NCBI GenBank assembly: GCA_963837755.1
Contig: CAWIOP010000002.1
Coordinates: forward strand, 248,001-312,000
DNA from: JADGHX01 sp963837755
GTDB taxonomy: Bacteria; Pseudomonadota; Gammaproteobacteria; Steroidobacterales; Steroidobacteraceae
Length of the DNA stretch: 64,000 bases
Direction: 5' to 3'
Positions 21,508 through 30,710 of the stretch are shown piece by piece. Both the position numbers and the translations under genes were made by a program. The first letter of the stretch is position 1; each line of letters starts with the position of its first letter. The notes beneath the pieces are model-generated. The model was not told where the DNA came from, ran no database searches, and saw nothing but the letters and a program-made list of their open reading frames with translations.

Positions 21508-23199
21508 TCAGTCTTTGGCGCGCTCGACGAGCACCGCGCCCGTCGACATCGGCTGCACGGCGCGCTGGTAGATCGACAGGTAGCCCGTGGCGGCCGGAAG
21601 CTTAACCGGCCCGCGTCGCGCGCGCCGCCGTTCCAGTTCCGCTTCGGCGACTTCGAGCGCGAGCAGGTGCCCGTCCACGTCGACGACGATGCGGTCGCCG
21701 TTTTCGACCAGCCCGAGAGGCCCGCCCACGGCGGCCTCCGGTGACACTTCCGCTACGGTCAGTCCCTTGTTGCACAGGCCCGAGAGTTGCCCATCCGTGA
21801 TGAACGCAACCTCATTCTCCAGGCCCGCGCCAGCGAGCGCGAACACTACCATCGACGCCGGCCCTGCCATGCCGGGACCCCCTTTCGGGCCCATTCCGCG
21901 GACGATGAGCGCGTAGCCCGCCTGCACGGCTCCGGCCTGAATGCCTTTCATGGCGTCGGCGCAATTTTCGTAGACGATGGCGGGTCCGGTGAAAGCGGTC
22001 TTGCGCTGCGCCGTGCGCACGCCGAGTTTCACGATGGCGCTCTCGGGAGCCAGCGAGCCGTGCAACACGGTGATGGGCGGCTTGTCGGCGAAGGCGCGCT
22101 GCAGGGGCCGGATGACTTCGGCGTTGCGCACCGTCACATCCGCGAGGTTCTCGCGAACCGTGTGGCCGGTGACGGTCATCGCATCGCACTTCAGCAGCGG
22201 CTCCAGTTGCTTGAGCAACGCGCGCGCCCCTCCAGCCGCCTCGAAGGCTTCGATGGTGTCCTCTCCGTTCGGGCGCACTGCGCTCAGCACGGGCACGCGG
22301 GCGCCCAGCTCGTTGAAGAGCGCGTAGATGTCCAGCGGCAGGCCGGCTTCCACCGCCACGGCCTGCAGGTGCTTCAGGCAGTTGATCGAGCCGCTCACGG
22401 CGAGCACCGCCGCCACGGCGTTGTGAAATGCGGCGGGCGTAAGGATCTGCCGCGGTTGCAGGTCTTCCAGCACCAGCTCGACGATGCGCCGGCCGGAGCG
22501 GCGCGCGGCATCGATCATGTCCAGGCTGTTCGCCAGCACCGGGGCGCTGCCGGGCAGAGCCATGCCCAGGGCTTCGCACGCCACGTGCATGGAGTTCGCC
22601 GTGGCCATGCCGGAGCACACGCCGGGGCCGCGGATGGCGTTTTCGCTCATGCCGCGCAGGGTTTCGCGGCTGAGCTTGCCGAACGAGGTTTGCACGGAGC
22701 CCATGAACACGTCTTCGATGTCCACCGGCCTGCCATCGTAGTGGCCGCTGGGCTGGTAGCCGCCGATCACCAGGATGGTGGGCACGTTGAAGCGGGCCGC
22801 GCCCATCAGGTGCGCGGGCGGAGTCTTGTCGCAGGAGGACAGGCAGATCATGCCGTCGAGCTGCGCGCCTTCGACGGCGATTTCCATGTCGTTTACGACG
22901 AGGTCGCGGCTGGGGAGGATGTAGCCGCCGTTGCTGCCGGCGCTGATGATGAAATCGCTGGGCGCGGCGGTGCGGATCTCGAAAGGGACGCCGCCTGCGC
23001 CGCGGATCTCCTCCTTCACGAGCCTCGCGATGCTGTCCAGATGAGCGAAGCAGATGGCCAGCTCCGAAGAGCTGTTCACCACCGCGATCTTGGGCTTGCG
23101 CATGTCCTCGTCGGTGAGGCCCAGGGCGGTCCATTGCGCGCGTCTCACCGCTTCGCGCGGTGAGCCCGGTTCGAGGTTACTGCGTAGCCGTTTTTCCAT
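21508..23199 (-). CDS. IlvD/Edd family dehydratase (sugar-acid or dihydroxy-acid dehydratase)
   Basis: This 563-residue protein belongs to the iron-sulfur dehydratases that include dihydroxyacid, phosphogluconate and aldonate dehydratases. Fe-S cysteines are visible in CLSSCDKTPPAHLMGAARF and GPGVCSGMATANSM, and MGPKGGPGMAGPA and FITDGQLSG are conserved C-terminal blocks. In this catabolic operon, with LysR and an MFS transporter beside it, a sugar-acid or related hydroxy-acid substrate fits better than valine biosynthesis. It is the first gene of the minus-strand operon ending at aconitase X. Confidence 0.87.
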   Translation of the reverse strand: MEKRLRSNLEPGSPREAVRRAQWTALGLTDEDMRKPKIAVVNSSSELAICFAHLDSIARLVKEEIRGAGGVPFEIRTAAPSDFIISAGSNGGYILPSRDLVVNDMEIAVEGAQLDGMICLSSCDKTPPAHLMGAARFNVPTILVIGGYQPSGHYDGRPVDIEDVFMGSVQTSFGKLSRETLRGMSENAIRGPGVCSGMATANSMHVACEALGMALPGSAPVLANSLDMIDAARRSGRRIVELVLEDLQPRQILTPAAFHNAVAAVLAVSGSINCLKHLQAVAVEAGLPLDIYALFNELGARVPVLSAVRPNGEDTIEAFEAAGGARALLKQLEPLLKCDAMTVTGHTVRENLADVTVRNAEVIRPLQRAFADKPPITVLHGSLAPESAIVKLGVRTAQRKTAFTGPAIVYENCADAMKGIQAGAVQAGYALIVRGMGPKGGPGMAGPASMVVFALAGAGLENEVAFITDGQLSGLCNKGLTVAEVSPEAAVGGPLGLVENGDRIVVDVDGHLLALEVAEAELERRRARRGPVKLPAATGYLSIYQRAVQPMSTGAVLVERAKD

Positions 23200-23317
23200 C
23201 GGGGGATGGTAGTCGCGGCCCAGGGGCCAAAGAACGCCGGCGCGGGGCGAACAGTCTTCTCGAATTTAGAAAGATGCGCCGGCGGCGCCGTGCCGCTTGC
23301 GCCTGCCGACAACTTCT

Positions 23318-24226
23318 TCAGGCGGTGTCTGCAAGCTCCCACGGCGGTGAGGGTTGCATGCGCGCCTTGAGATAGTTCACGAGCTCGGCGACGGCGGGCT
23401 TGTTCATCTTGATGCGCGGAACCAGCGCTTTCATCCAGAACGTGGGGACGGGGTAAGCGGGCATCAGCTCCACCAGCTTGCCGGTCTTCAGGTCGTCGTT
23501 GACGAGGAAGCGGGGGAGCACGGCGATGCCGATGCCGCGGCGGGCGGCTTCGCGCAGCACGCGAGTGTCGTTGGCGTGCAGCTTCGAGCGCACTTCGACG
23601 CTGGTGGTGCCGGGGGCGTTCTCGAAGACCCAGGTGTTGCCGAGGAGCACGGACGTGCAGCAGTCGTGGTCGATGAGCTCGTTCGGGGACTCCGGGGCGC
23701 CTTTCGCTTCGACGTAGGACGGCGCTGCGCAGAGGGCGATGGAGTAGGGGCCGAGGGGAAAGTCCGTGACGTTGGGATAGGACGCCGGCAGCGTGCCGAT
23801 GACGACGTCGAAGCCTTCCTCGAGCGGGTTGACCGAGCGGTCGAGCAGCACGATGTCCATGGTGAGGCCGGGGTTCTGCGCGTGGAATTCGCAGAAGATG
23901 GGGCCGAGGAACAAAGAGGTGAGCGTGGTGGGGCCCTTGATGCGCAGGTGGCCTTCGATGCCGCGCTCGGCCGCGGAGGTGGCGCCGATGATCTCGTCCA
24001 GCTCGGCGACCAGGAGCTGATATTTGGGCAGCAGGCGCTCACCGGCGGAGGTGAGGGCGAGCGAGCGTGTGGAGCGCACGAAGAGCTGTGCACCCATCTC
24101 GTCTTCGAGACGGGTGATGCGCTTGGTGACCACCGAGGGAGCGACGCCGAGCTCGCGCGCGGCGCCGGAGAAACTCCCGGTGCGCGCCACGAGCAGGAAG
24201 GCCTTGATGTTGAGCAATGTGTTCAT
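23318..24226 (-). CDS. LysR-type transcriptional regulator
   Basis: This 302-residue regulator has an N-terminal HTH (residues 1-60: FLLVARTGSFSGAARELGVAPSVVTKRI) and a LysR substrate-binding domain (FDVVIGTLPASYPNVTDFPLG; AARRGIGIAVLPRFLVNDDLK). It is encoded between the divergent MFS gene and the downstream dehydratase operon, so it probably responds to that pathway's substrate. The gap to the dehydratase gene is 118 bases, so the operon may have its own promoter. The inducer is not predictable. Confidence 0.9.
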   Translation of the reverse strand: MNTLLNIKAFLLVARTGSFSGAARELGVAPSVVTKRITRLEDEMGAQLFVRSTRSLALTSAGERLLPKYQLLVAELDEIIGATSAAERGIEGHLRIKGPTTLTSLFLGPIFCEFHAQNPGLTMDIVLLDRSVNPLEEGFDVVIGTLPASYPNVTDFPLGPYSIALCAAPSYVEAKGAPESPNELIDHDCCTSVLLGNTWVFENAPGTTSVEVRSKLHANDTRVLREAARRGIGIAVLPRFLVNDDLKTGKLVELMPAYPVPTFWMKALVPRIKMNKPAVAELVNYLKARMQPSPPWELADTA

Positions 24227-24349
24227 GTGCGTTTGCTACAGCCTTTCGCGCGCCAAAGCAAGCGTCGAAACTGAAGTGCGGACAGCCCCTCGGGCGATTG
24301 AGCTGCCATGTCCTGCGGCGCATCGATCTCGTTTAGGATGCCGCCCTTC

Positions 24350-25684
24350 ATGAGCGAGCCGTCCGCCCAGCCGCACCCACAGAGCGCATCGTACACGCCG
24401 GCGTATCGCACGTACGTGCTCGTGGTGCTGGTGCTCACGTACATCGTGAACGTCATGGATCGCGGCGTGCTCGCGTTGCTTCTCGAAGGCATTCGCAAGG
24501 AGTTCGAGCTCACGGACGGGCAGCTCGGCTTCCTGGCGAGCCTGCCGTTCGCGTTCTTCTACTCGATGCTCGGCATTCCGATCGCCGCCATCGCGGATCG
24601 CACCATCCGGCGCAATGTGCTGGCGGCGTGCTGCGCGCTTTGGAGCGCGGCGACCGCCGCGTGCGGTCTGGCCTTCAACTTCCCGTCGCTCGTCGTCGGG
24701 CGCGCGCTCACGGCCGTCGGCGAGGCCGGCGGCTCGCCGCCGTCGCATTCGCTCATTTCGGACTACTTTCCCCGCTCGCGTCGCGCCACTGCGCTGTCCA
24801 TCTTCGCGCTGGGCGTGCCCGTGGGCACCATGCTGGGCAACCTGCTCGGCGGCTGGGGCAATCACTTCTTCGGCTGGCGCATGACGTTCGTGCTCATCGG
24901 GGTGCCCGGGCTGCTCGTCGCGCTGCTGGTGTGGTTCACGGTGCGTGAGCCGCCGCGCGGCCTTTCGGAGCTCGGCGCAACCAAGCCGGTGGGGAAGACG
25001 CCTCCGCTGTGGGAAGTGGTGAAGTTTCTCGCGAGCTACTCTTCGTTCCGACACATGTGCCTGGCCGCGGGCCTGCACTCCGTCGTCTGGTATGCGGGCA
25101 GCCAGCTGAACGGCGTGTTCTTCATGCGCACGCACGGCATGTCTTCGGGCGAGGCCGGCTCGTGGCTCGCCTTGTTCGCGGGCGTTGGCGCGCTCGGCAC
25201 GCTGCTGGGTGGCCTGCTGGCCGACCGCTTCAGCACGCGCACGGGCGATCGTCGCTGGTACATGTGGGTTCCAGGCATCGCTACGCTGGTGATGGTGCCG
25301 TTCCAGTTCTTCTCCTATCTCTCGAACGACCTGCGCATCGTCATTCCGTCGTTCTGCGTCATGATCACGTTCGCTTCGATGTTCTTCGGCCCGTCTTTCG
25401 CGGTGTCGCAGACGCTGGCAACGCTGCGCTCGCGCGCGGTGGCGACGTCTTTGCTGCTGCTCGTCCAGACGTTCGTGGGGCTGGGCCTCGGGCCGCTCGT
25501 GGCCGGCCAGATCAGTGAGGCGTTGAAGCCGGACGTGGGAATGCAGGAGTCCATTCGCTACGGCCTGTGCATCGTGGGCTTGGTGAATATCTGGGCGGCC
25601 ATGCACTACTTCGCGGGCGCGCGCACCATCCGCCAGAACATGGAAAATACCGAGCGGCTGAATCTCGCGGCGCAGGCTGCGTAA
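24350..25684 (+). CDS. MFS transporter
   Basis: A 444-residue inner-membrane carrier with about 12 hydrophobic segments. The first is YVLVVLVLTYIVNVMDRGVL; the family loop 2-3 motif appears as GIPIAAIADRTIRRN and loop 8-9 as LLGGLLADRFSTRTGDRRW. It resembles the spinster/anion:cation symporter-like MFS carriers of proteobacterial catabolic clusters. The ATG at 24350 is preferred over 24308 because the extra N-terminal residues are not family-like. Divergence from the LysR gene suggests import of the substrate used by the minus-strand operon. Confidence 0.87.
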   Translation: MSEPSAQPHPQSASYTPAYRTYVLVVLVLTYIVNVMDRGVLALLLEGIRKEFELTDGQLGFLASLPFAFFYSMLGIPIAAIADRTIRRNVLAACCALWSAATAACGLAFNFPSLVVGRALTAVGEAGGSPPSHSLISDYFPRSRRATALSIFALGVPVGTMLGNLLGGWGNHFFGWRMTFVLIGVPGLLVALLVWFTVREPPRGLSELGATKPVGKTPPLWEVVKFLASYSSFRHMCLAAGLHSVVWYAGSQLNGVFFMRTHGMSSGEAGSWLALFAGVGALGTLLGGLLADRFSTRTGDRRWYMWVPGIATLVMVPFQFFSYLSNDLRIVIPSFCVMITFASMFFGPSFAVSQTLATLRSRAVATSLLLLVQTFVGLGLGPLVAGQISEALKPDVGMQESIRYGLCIVGLVNIWAAMHYFAGARTIRQNMENTERLNLAAQAA

Positions 25685-25741
25685 GATTGCGGGGGGCTGG
25701 CCTGGGGCGGCGTACTGCGCGGCCCGGACTACGCGGCCCGG

Positions 25742-26632
25742 TCATCCCTCAGTGCGGCGGCGGAAGGCGGCGGGTGAACAGCCCACGCGCTCGCTGAAGA
25801 AACGCGAGAAGTACGCGGGGTCGCTGAAGCCGAGCTCGTAAGCCGTTTCGGCAACCGTCATGGTCGTGTACATGAGCGTGCGCCTGGCCTCGAGCACGAG
25901 GCGGTCGTACACGATGCGCGTCGGTGGCTCGCCCGTCACTTCGAGGCACGCGGCGCGCAGTTGGGCAGGCGTTACGCTCAGCGCTTTCGCATAGCGATTC
26001 ATCGCCCAGCCCGAGCGCAGATTTATTTCCACGGACTGGCGAAAACGCGCGACCAGCGCAGCCCGCGGGCCACGTGCGCCGCCGCCGCGGGTTGCGCCTG
26101 TCAGCTGGTGCGTGGCACGCACCGCGCTCACCAGCAGTGTGACGAGACGCGCCTCGGTTGCCGTTTCATGCGCTGGCGCCGCCCACTGAAATTCGCGCTG
26201 TAGCCGCACCACCGCCTCTTCCAGCTCATGGGCCTCCAGCGCGCTTCGCGTGAGATCCACAGGCATCGCGCCATCGAACAGCGCACGGAAGGCCGGCTCG
26301 CGGCGGGAAAGATCCGCCAGCGCCGTCTCGGCCACGGTGACGACGTAGCCACGTGTGTCGCGGCGGAACGCGAATGCGTGTACGACGCCTGCGGGCACGA
26401 TCAGCAGCGCGGGCGCGCTGAACCCGTGCGCCGCGCTTTCCGCGCGCATTTCGCCGCCGCCCTCGAGAATGACGAGCAGCTGGTGCAGGTCCCGGTGAGT
26501 GTGGGGGCGGATCTTCCAGTCGTGAACCCGGCTGCGATCCGCGATGGTCTCGATATGGACGAAGCGCTCGTCCGCGGCCCTCGGCGGCTCGCCATACAGG
26601 AAGAATCGTGGCACTGGAGCGGCTTTGCCCAT
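25742..26632 (-). CDS. AraC-family transcriptional regulator
   Basis: This 296-residue protein has an N-terminal cupin-like sensor (WKIRPHTHRDLHQLLVILEGGG and LIVPAGVVHAFAF) and a C-terminal double-HTH AraC domain (residues 195-296) with YAKALSVTPAQLRAACLEVTG and VAETAYELGFSDPAYFSRFF. The layout resembles PobR/HpaA-type activators of aromatic-acid catabolism. It is divergent from the alpha/beta hydrolase operon with a 205-base gap, so it probably controls that operon. An upstream ATG (26662) would add ten residues. Confidence 0.88.
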   Translation of the reverse strand: MGKAAPVPRFFLYGEPPRAADERFVHIETIADRSRVHDWKIRPHTHRDLHQLLVILEGGGEMRAESAAHGFSAPALLIVPAGVVHAFAFRRDTRGYVVTVAETALADLSRREPAFRALFDGAMPVDLTRSALEAHELEEAVVRLQREFQWAAPAHETATEARLVTLLVSAVRATHQLTGATRGGGARGPRAALVARFRQSVEINLRSGWAMNRYAKALSVTPAQLRAACLEVTGEPPTRIVYDRLVLEARRTLMYTTMTVAETAYELGFSDPAYFSRFFSERVGCSPAAFRRRTEG

Positions 26633-26837
26633 GGCCACGATTATGGTGCAGCCCGCTGTCATTCGCGATCGCCGCCGCCAGCTTGCCGGGCTCGACTACC
26701 TGACAACTTCCCACGCGCACCGCCGTGACCTTCGCCGAGAACCATGTGGGCTTGCCGCTGGGCTGACGCGCGGACACGGTGTTTTTCCGGGCGGATCGCG
26801 TGTTGACGCGCGCGGTGCCAGCCGTGAACATCACGCG

Positions 26838-27635
26838 ATGTCCACGCCCCGTCATCCTCTCGTCCTGATTCCCGGCCTGCTTTGCGACGCCACCGTCTGG
26901 CCTCACCAGCAAGCCGCGCTGGCAGACATCGCCGACATCCACGTTTCCGACCACGGCACGCAGGACTCGCTGCCTGCCATGGCGCGCACGATTCTCGCCA
27001 ATGCGCCGCCGCGCTTCGCCATCGCGGGGCATTCGATGGGCGGGCGTATCGCTCTCGAGGTCTACCGGGCGGCGCCCGAGCGCATCAGCGGAGTGGCGTT
27101 GATGGACACCGGCCACCATCCGCTGGCATCCGGTGCTGCCGGAGAGAAGGAAGTGGCCGGCCGTTTCGCCTTGCTGGAAACCGCGCGACGGGAAGGCATG
27201 CGTGCCATGGCCCGGCAGTGGTTGCAAGGCATGGTGCACCCGGCGCGCCTCTCGGAAAGTTGGCTCGTCGAACCCATTCTCGACATGTTCGAGGCGAAAT
27301 CGCCCGAGGTGTACGCGGCGCAAACCCGTGCGCTCATCAACCGGCCCGACGCCGGGCCGGTGCTGTCCACCATCCGCTGCCCCACGCTCGTGCTGTGTGG
27401 CCATGACGACTCGTGGTCGCCAGTTCAGCGGCATCTGGAAATGTCCGCGGCCATTGCGGGCAGCGTGTTCGTGGATATCCCGGAATGCGGCCACATGTGC
27501 ACGCTCGAACGGCCGGATGCGGTGAATGCGGCATTGAGAAAGTGGTTCCTGTCCGTGATCGCGTCTGAACAGGCGCGCGGTAACGCCGCCAACTCGGCTC
27601 GAGTGAGCTGCGCCCCGGCGAGCGCCCGCAAGTGA
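26838..27635 (+). CDS. Alpha/beta hydrolase
   Basis: This 265-residue hydrolase has the nucleophile elbow GHSMGG (Ser near residue 66), an oxyanion region LIPGLLCDATVW, the acid residue in LCGHDDSWSPV and the catalytic His in PECGHMCTLERPDAV. These are the normal triad positions. It is the first gene of the operon divergent from araC; its stop overlaps the GTG of the next gene (GTGA). Esterase or C-C hydrolase activity on a ring-cleavage product is plausible from context but not shown. Confidence 0.82.
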   Translation: MSTPRHPLVLIPGLLCDATVWPHQQAALADIADIHVSDHGTQDSLPAMARTILANAPPRFAIAGHSMGGRIALEVYRAAPERISGVALMDTGHHPLASGAAGEKEVAGRFALLETARREGMRAMARQWLQGMVHPARLSESWLVEPILDMFEAKSPEVYAAQTRALINRPDAGPVLSTIRCPTLVLCGHDDSWSPVQRHLEMSAAIAGSVFVDIPECGHMCTLERPDAVNAALRKWFLSVIASEQARGNAANSARVSCAPASARK

Positions 27636-28585
27636 ATGCCCGGCCGGCAAGCGCATCGGGCGAAGGGCGCCTGCAGCGTGTTGCGCTCATCGGCTTCGGT
27701 GAAGCGGGCTCGATTCTGGGCGCGGATCTGGTGGTGGCCGGGTGCGATGTCTCAACATACGACATCCTGCTGGACGACCCGAAGTCACGCGACGCATTGC
27801 TGGCGCGCGCAGAGCGCGCGCACGTTCGTCCCGCGGATTCTTTTGCCGCGGCCGTCTCGGGGGCCGAGCTCGTCATTTCCGCGGTCACCGCTTCTTCGTC
27901 AGGCGAGGTTGCCGCGCTGGCGGGCCAGCATCTGGGCGCCGGCCAGCTGTTCCTGGATATCAACTCCGTCTCGCCGGCAAAGAAACAGATGAGCTGCGCT
28001 GCCGTGGAAGCATCGGGCGCGGACTACGTGGAGTCCGCGGTGATGGCCCCGGTGCCGCCGTATCGCCTCAAGGTGCCCATGCTACTGGGTGGCCGCCGCG
28101 CGGAAGAGGCAGCGGTGCAGCTGTTGCGCTTCGGCATGAATGCGAAGGCCATCTCGAGCGAGATCGGCGTCGCCTCTGCCGTGAAGATGTGCCGCAGCGT
28201 CATCATCAAGGGCATCGAGTCGCTGGCGGTGGAGTCCATGCTCGCCGCGCGCCACTTCGGCGCGGAGGAGCAGGTGCTCGCATCGCTCGACCAGACTTTC
28301 CCGTCCATGGGCTGGGACAAGAATCTGCCGGATTACCTCGTCAGCCGCGTGGCCGAGCACGGCCGTCGCCGTGCCGCCGAGATGCGCGAAGTGGCGCGCA
28401 CCCTGAAGGACGCCGGCTTCGAGCCGACCATGGCCAGCGCCATTGCGCAACGGCAGGACCAGCTCGTCGATGCCATGAATGCCGCAGGTATCGCCTATGC
28501 GAAGGACCAGCCGTTCTCCTGGCGCGCGCTCGCGGATGCGCTCGCGGGCGACGCACCGGCAAAATCAGACTCCCCGAAACGGTAG
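27632..28585 (+). CDS. NAD(P)-dependent oxidoreductase, 3-hydroxyisobutyrate-dehydrogenase-like (DUF1932)
   Basis: This 317-residue protein has an N-terminal Rossmann fold (VALIGFGEAGSILGADLV) and the helical C-terminal domain of beta-hydroxyacid dehydrogenases, with the likely catalytic Lys in GVASAVKMCRSVIIKGIE. The C-terminal half is DUF1932-like, a branch found in catabolic clusters. It starts at a GTG overlapping the hydrolase stop and lies six bases before the amidohydrolase gene, so the three are coupled. The substrate is unknown. Confidence 0.8.
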   Translation: MNARPASASGEGRLQRVALIGFGEAGSILGADLVVAGCDVSTYDILLDDPKSRDALLARAERAHVRPADSFAAAVSGAELVISAVTASSSGEVAALAGQHLGAGQLFLDINSVSPAKKQMSCAAVEASGADYVESAVMAPVPPYRLKVPMLLGGRRAEEAAVQLLRFGMNAKAISSEIGVASAVKMCRSVIIKGIESLAVESMLAARHFGAEEQVLASLDQTFPSMGWDKNLPDYLVSRVAEHGRRRAAEMREVARTLKDAGFEPTMASAIAQRQDQLVDAMNAAGIAYAKDQPFSWRALADALAGDAPAKSDSPKR

Positions 28586-28591
28586 GCCCAC

Positions 28592-29476
28592 ATGGCGAAA
28601 TATCAACCGGCGCTGAAGCTGGCCGACCTCGTTGCCATCGACGTGCACACGCACGCGAGCGTCTCCCAGCGGCAGCCGCGCGACCCGTGCTCCGTCATCT
28701 TCGACGAAGCGATGGCGAAGTACTTCAAGTCCCGCCTGCCGCCCACCATTCCGGAGCTCGCGCAGTACTATCGCGAGCGCAAGCTCGCCGCGGTGATCTT
28801 CACGGTGGACGCCGAAGCGGAAGTGGGCCACTGGCGCATGGCCAACGAGGAAGTGGCGGAAGTGGCCGCCGAACACAACGATGTGCTCATTCCCTTCGCG
28901 AGCATCGACCCCGCCAAGGGCAAGATGGGCGCGCGGGAGGCGCGGCGCCTCATCGAAGACTACGGCGTGCGCGGCTTCAAGTTTCACCCGTCGATGCAGG
29001 GCTTCTATCCGAACGATCGCAAGGCTTATGTGCTGTACGAAGCCATCGCCGAAGCGAAGCTGCCCGCGCTCTTCCACAGCGGTCAGACGGGCGTCGGCGC
29101 GCGAGTGCGCGGCGGCATGGGCATCCGGCTCAAGTACTCGAACCCGCTGTTCCTCGACGATGTCGCGGTGGATTTTCCCGACATGCCGATCGTCATCGCG
29201 CACCCGTCGTTCCCGTGGCAGGACGAAGCGCTGGCCGTGGCCACCCACAAGCCCAACGTCTACATCGACCTCTCGGGCTGGTCGCCCAAATACTTTCCGG
29301 CGAACCTCGTTCAGTATGCGAACTCGCTGCTGAAAGACCGCATGCTGTTCGGCTCCGATTACCCGGCCATCACGCCGGATCGCTGGATCGCGGACTTCGA
29401 CGCGCTGACCCTGAAGCCCGAGGTGCGTCGGCTCATCATGAAAGAGAACGCCGTGCGGCTGCTGGGGCTGGGCTGA
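28592..29476 (+). CDS. Amidohydrolase, ACMSD-type
   Basis: This 294-residue TIM-barrel metalloenzyme is of the amidohydrolase-2 group, which contains decarboxylases such as ACMSD and gamma-resorcylate decarboxylase, and hydrolases. Metal ligands are visible: AIDVHTHAS (HxH) at residues 14-22, GFKFHPSMQG, VIAHPSFPWQDE, and the final Asp in FGSDYPAITPDRW. Its place with a dehydrogenase and hydrolase suggests a decarboxylation or hydrolysis step in degrading a cyclic compound. It lies three bases before the quinone oxidoreductase gene. Confidence 0.85.
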   Translation: MAKYQPALKLADLVAIDVHTHASVSQRQPRDPCSVIFDEAMAKYFKSRLPPTIPELAQYYRERKLAAVIFTVDAEAEVGHWRMANEEVAEVAAEHNDVLIPFASIDPAKGKMGAREARRLIEDYGVRGFKFHPSMQGFYPNDRKAYVLYEAIAEAKLPALFHSGQTGVGARVRGGMGIRLKYSNPLFLDDVAVDFPDMPIVIAHPSFPWQDEALAVATHKPNVYIDLSGWSPKYFPANLVQYANSLLKDRMLFGSDYPAITPDRWIADFDALTLKPEVRRLIMKENAVRLLGLG

Positions 29477-29479
29477 GCG

Positions 29480-30485
29480 ATGAGCGCAGTGCCATCGCGC
29501 ATGACGGTAGTGGAGATCTCGCGGCCCGGCCCGCCAGGCGTGCTGCAGCCGGCCACTCGCGACGTGCCGAAGCTCAAGCCGGGCGAAGTGCTCATTCGCG
29601 TGGCAGCCGCTGGCGTGAATCGCCCTGATGTGTTGCAGCGAATGGGCCTCTATCCGCCACCCGCGGGCACCACGGATATTCCGGGCCTGGAAGTCGCCGG
29701 CGAAATCGTTCAGGTGGCGGCAGATGTGGACACTGCGCGCATCGGTGAGAAAGTGTGCGCGCTGGTTGCCGGCGGCGGCTACGCAACCTATGCCGCGGCG
29801 CCTGCCGTGCAGTGCCTTCCCATACCGGAATCGCTCACCGTCGAAGAGGCGGCAGCGCTGCCCGAAACCTTCTTCACCGTCTACTTCAACGTCATCGAGC
29901 GAGCGGAGCTGAAGGCGGGCGAGACGCTGCTCATTCACGGCGGCAGTAGCGGCATCGGCACCACGGCCATAGCGCTCGGCAGGGCGTTCGGCGCGAGAGT
30001 GTTCGTTACGGCCGGGAACGCGCGCAAGTGCGCTGCCTGCATCGAGCTGGGCGCGGATCGTGCCATCAACTATCGCGAGGAAGACTTCGTGAAGACGGTG
30101 CTGGAAGCCACCGGCCAGCGTGGCGTGGACGTCATCGCTCGACATGGTGGGCGGCGAATACCTGCCACGGAACATTGCCGCCGCCGCCACGGATGGCCGC
30201 ATCGCCATCATCGCCACCCAGGGCGGCACCCAGGCGACCATCGACCTGCGGGCTGTGCTCGTGAAGCGGCTCAAGATCATGGGGTCGACCCTTCGGCCCC
30301 AGTCTGTCGAGCGCAAGGGCCGGCTTGCGGAAGCCTTGCGCACCCGGGTGTGGCCGTTGTTCGCCGCCGGCACGCTGCGCCGGCCCCCCATCCATGCCCG
30401 GTTCCCGCTCACGTCGGCGGCCGAGGCCCATGCGCTGATGGAATCCGGCGAGCACATCGGCAAGATCGTGCTCGTCGCCGGTTGA
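29480..30485 (+). CDS. NAD(P)H-quinone oxidoreductase, zinc-independent (frameshift near 30137)
   Basis: This medium-chain reductase is of the PIG3/QOR type. The GroES-like domain has VAAAGVNRPDVLQRMGLYPP, and the nucleotide site is LLIHGGSSGIGTTAIALGRA. The C-terminal part lies in another frame: removing the G at 30137 joins GVDVI to LDMVGGEYLPRN, as expected for the family, and gives 334 residues. It ends with HIGKIVLVAG, typical for QOR. It is the last gene of the operon starting at 26838. Confidence 0.85.
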
Positions 30486-30710
30486 ATTGCCGCTGCGCAA
30501 CGGCGGACGGGCGCGAGGGATGATTTGACGGATTTCAAGCCGGCTCGAGTGGCCTTTTTCGTCTGCTGCGCGGCCTTCGCCAAATAATGGCCGACCGGTT
30601 CTTATTCACCGCAAACCCGTTGTTTTCCGCCTAGCGGTTCACATAACTGGTGCAGTTTGCTGGTAAAGTCCGCCAGCCCGGAGCGCCGGGCCATTGGAGA
30701 AATGACACGT

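Noticed and set aside
25690..25742. Repeated CGCGGCCCGG motif just after the MFS gene.
   Set aside because: Two short GC-rich copies in a short convergent gap; expected by chance at this base composition.
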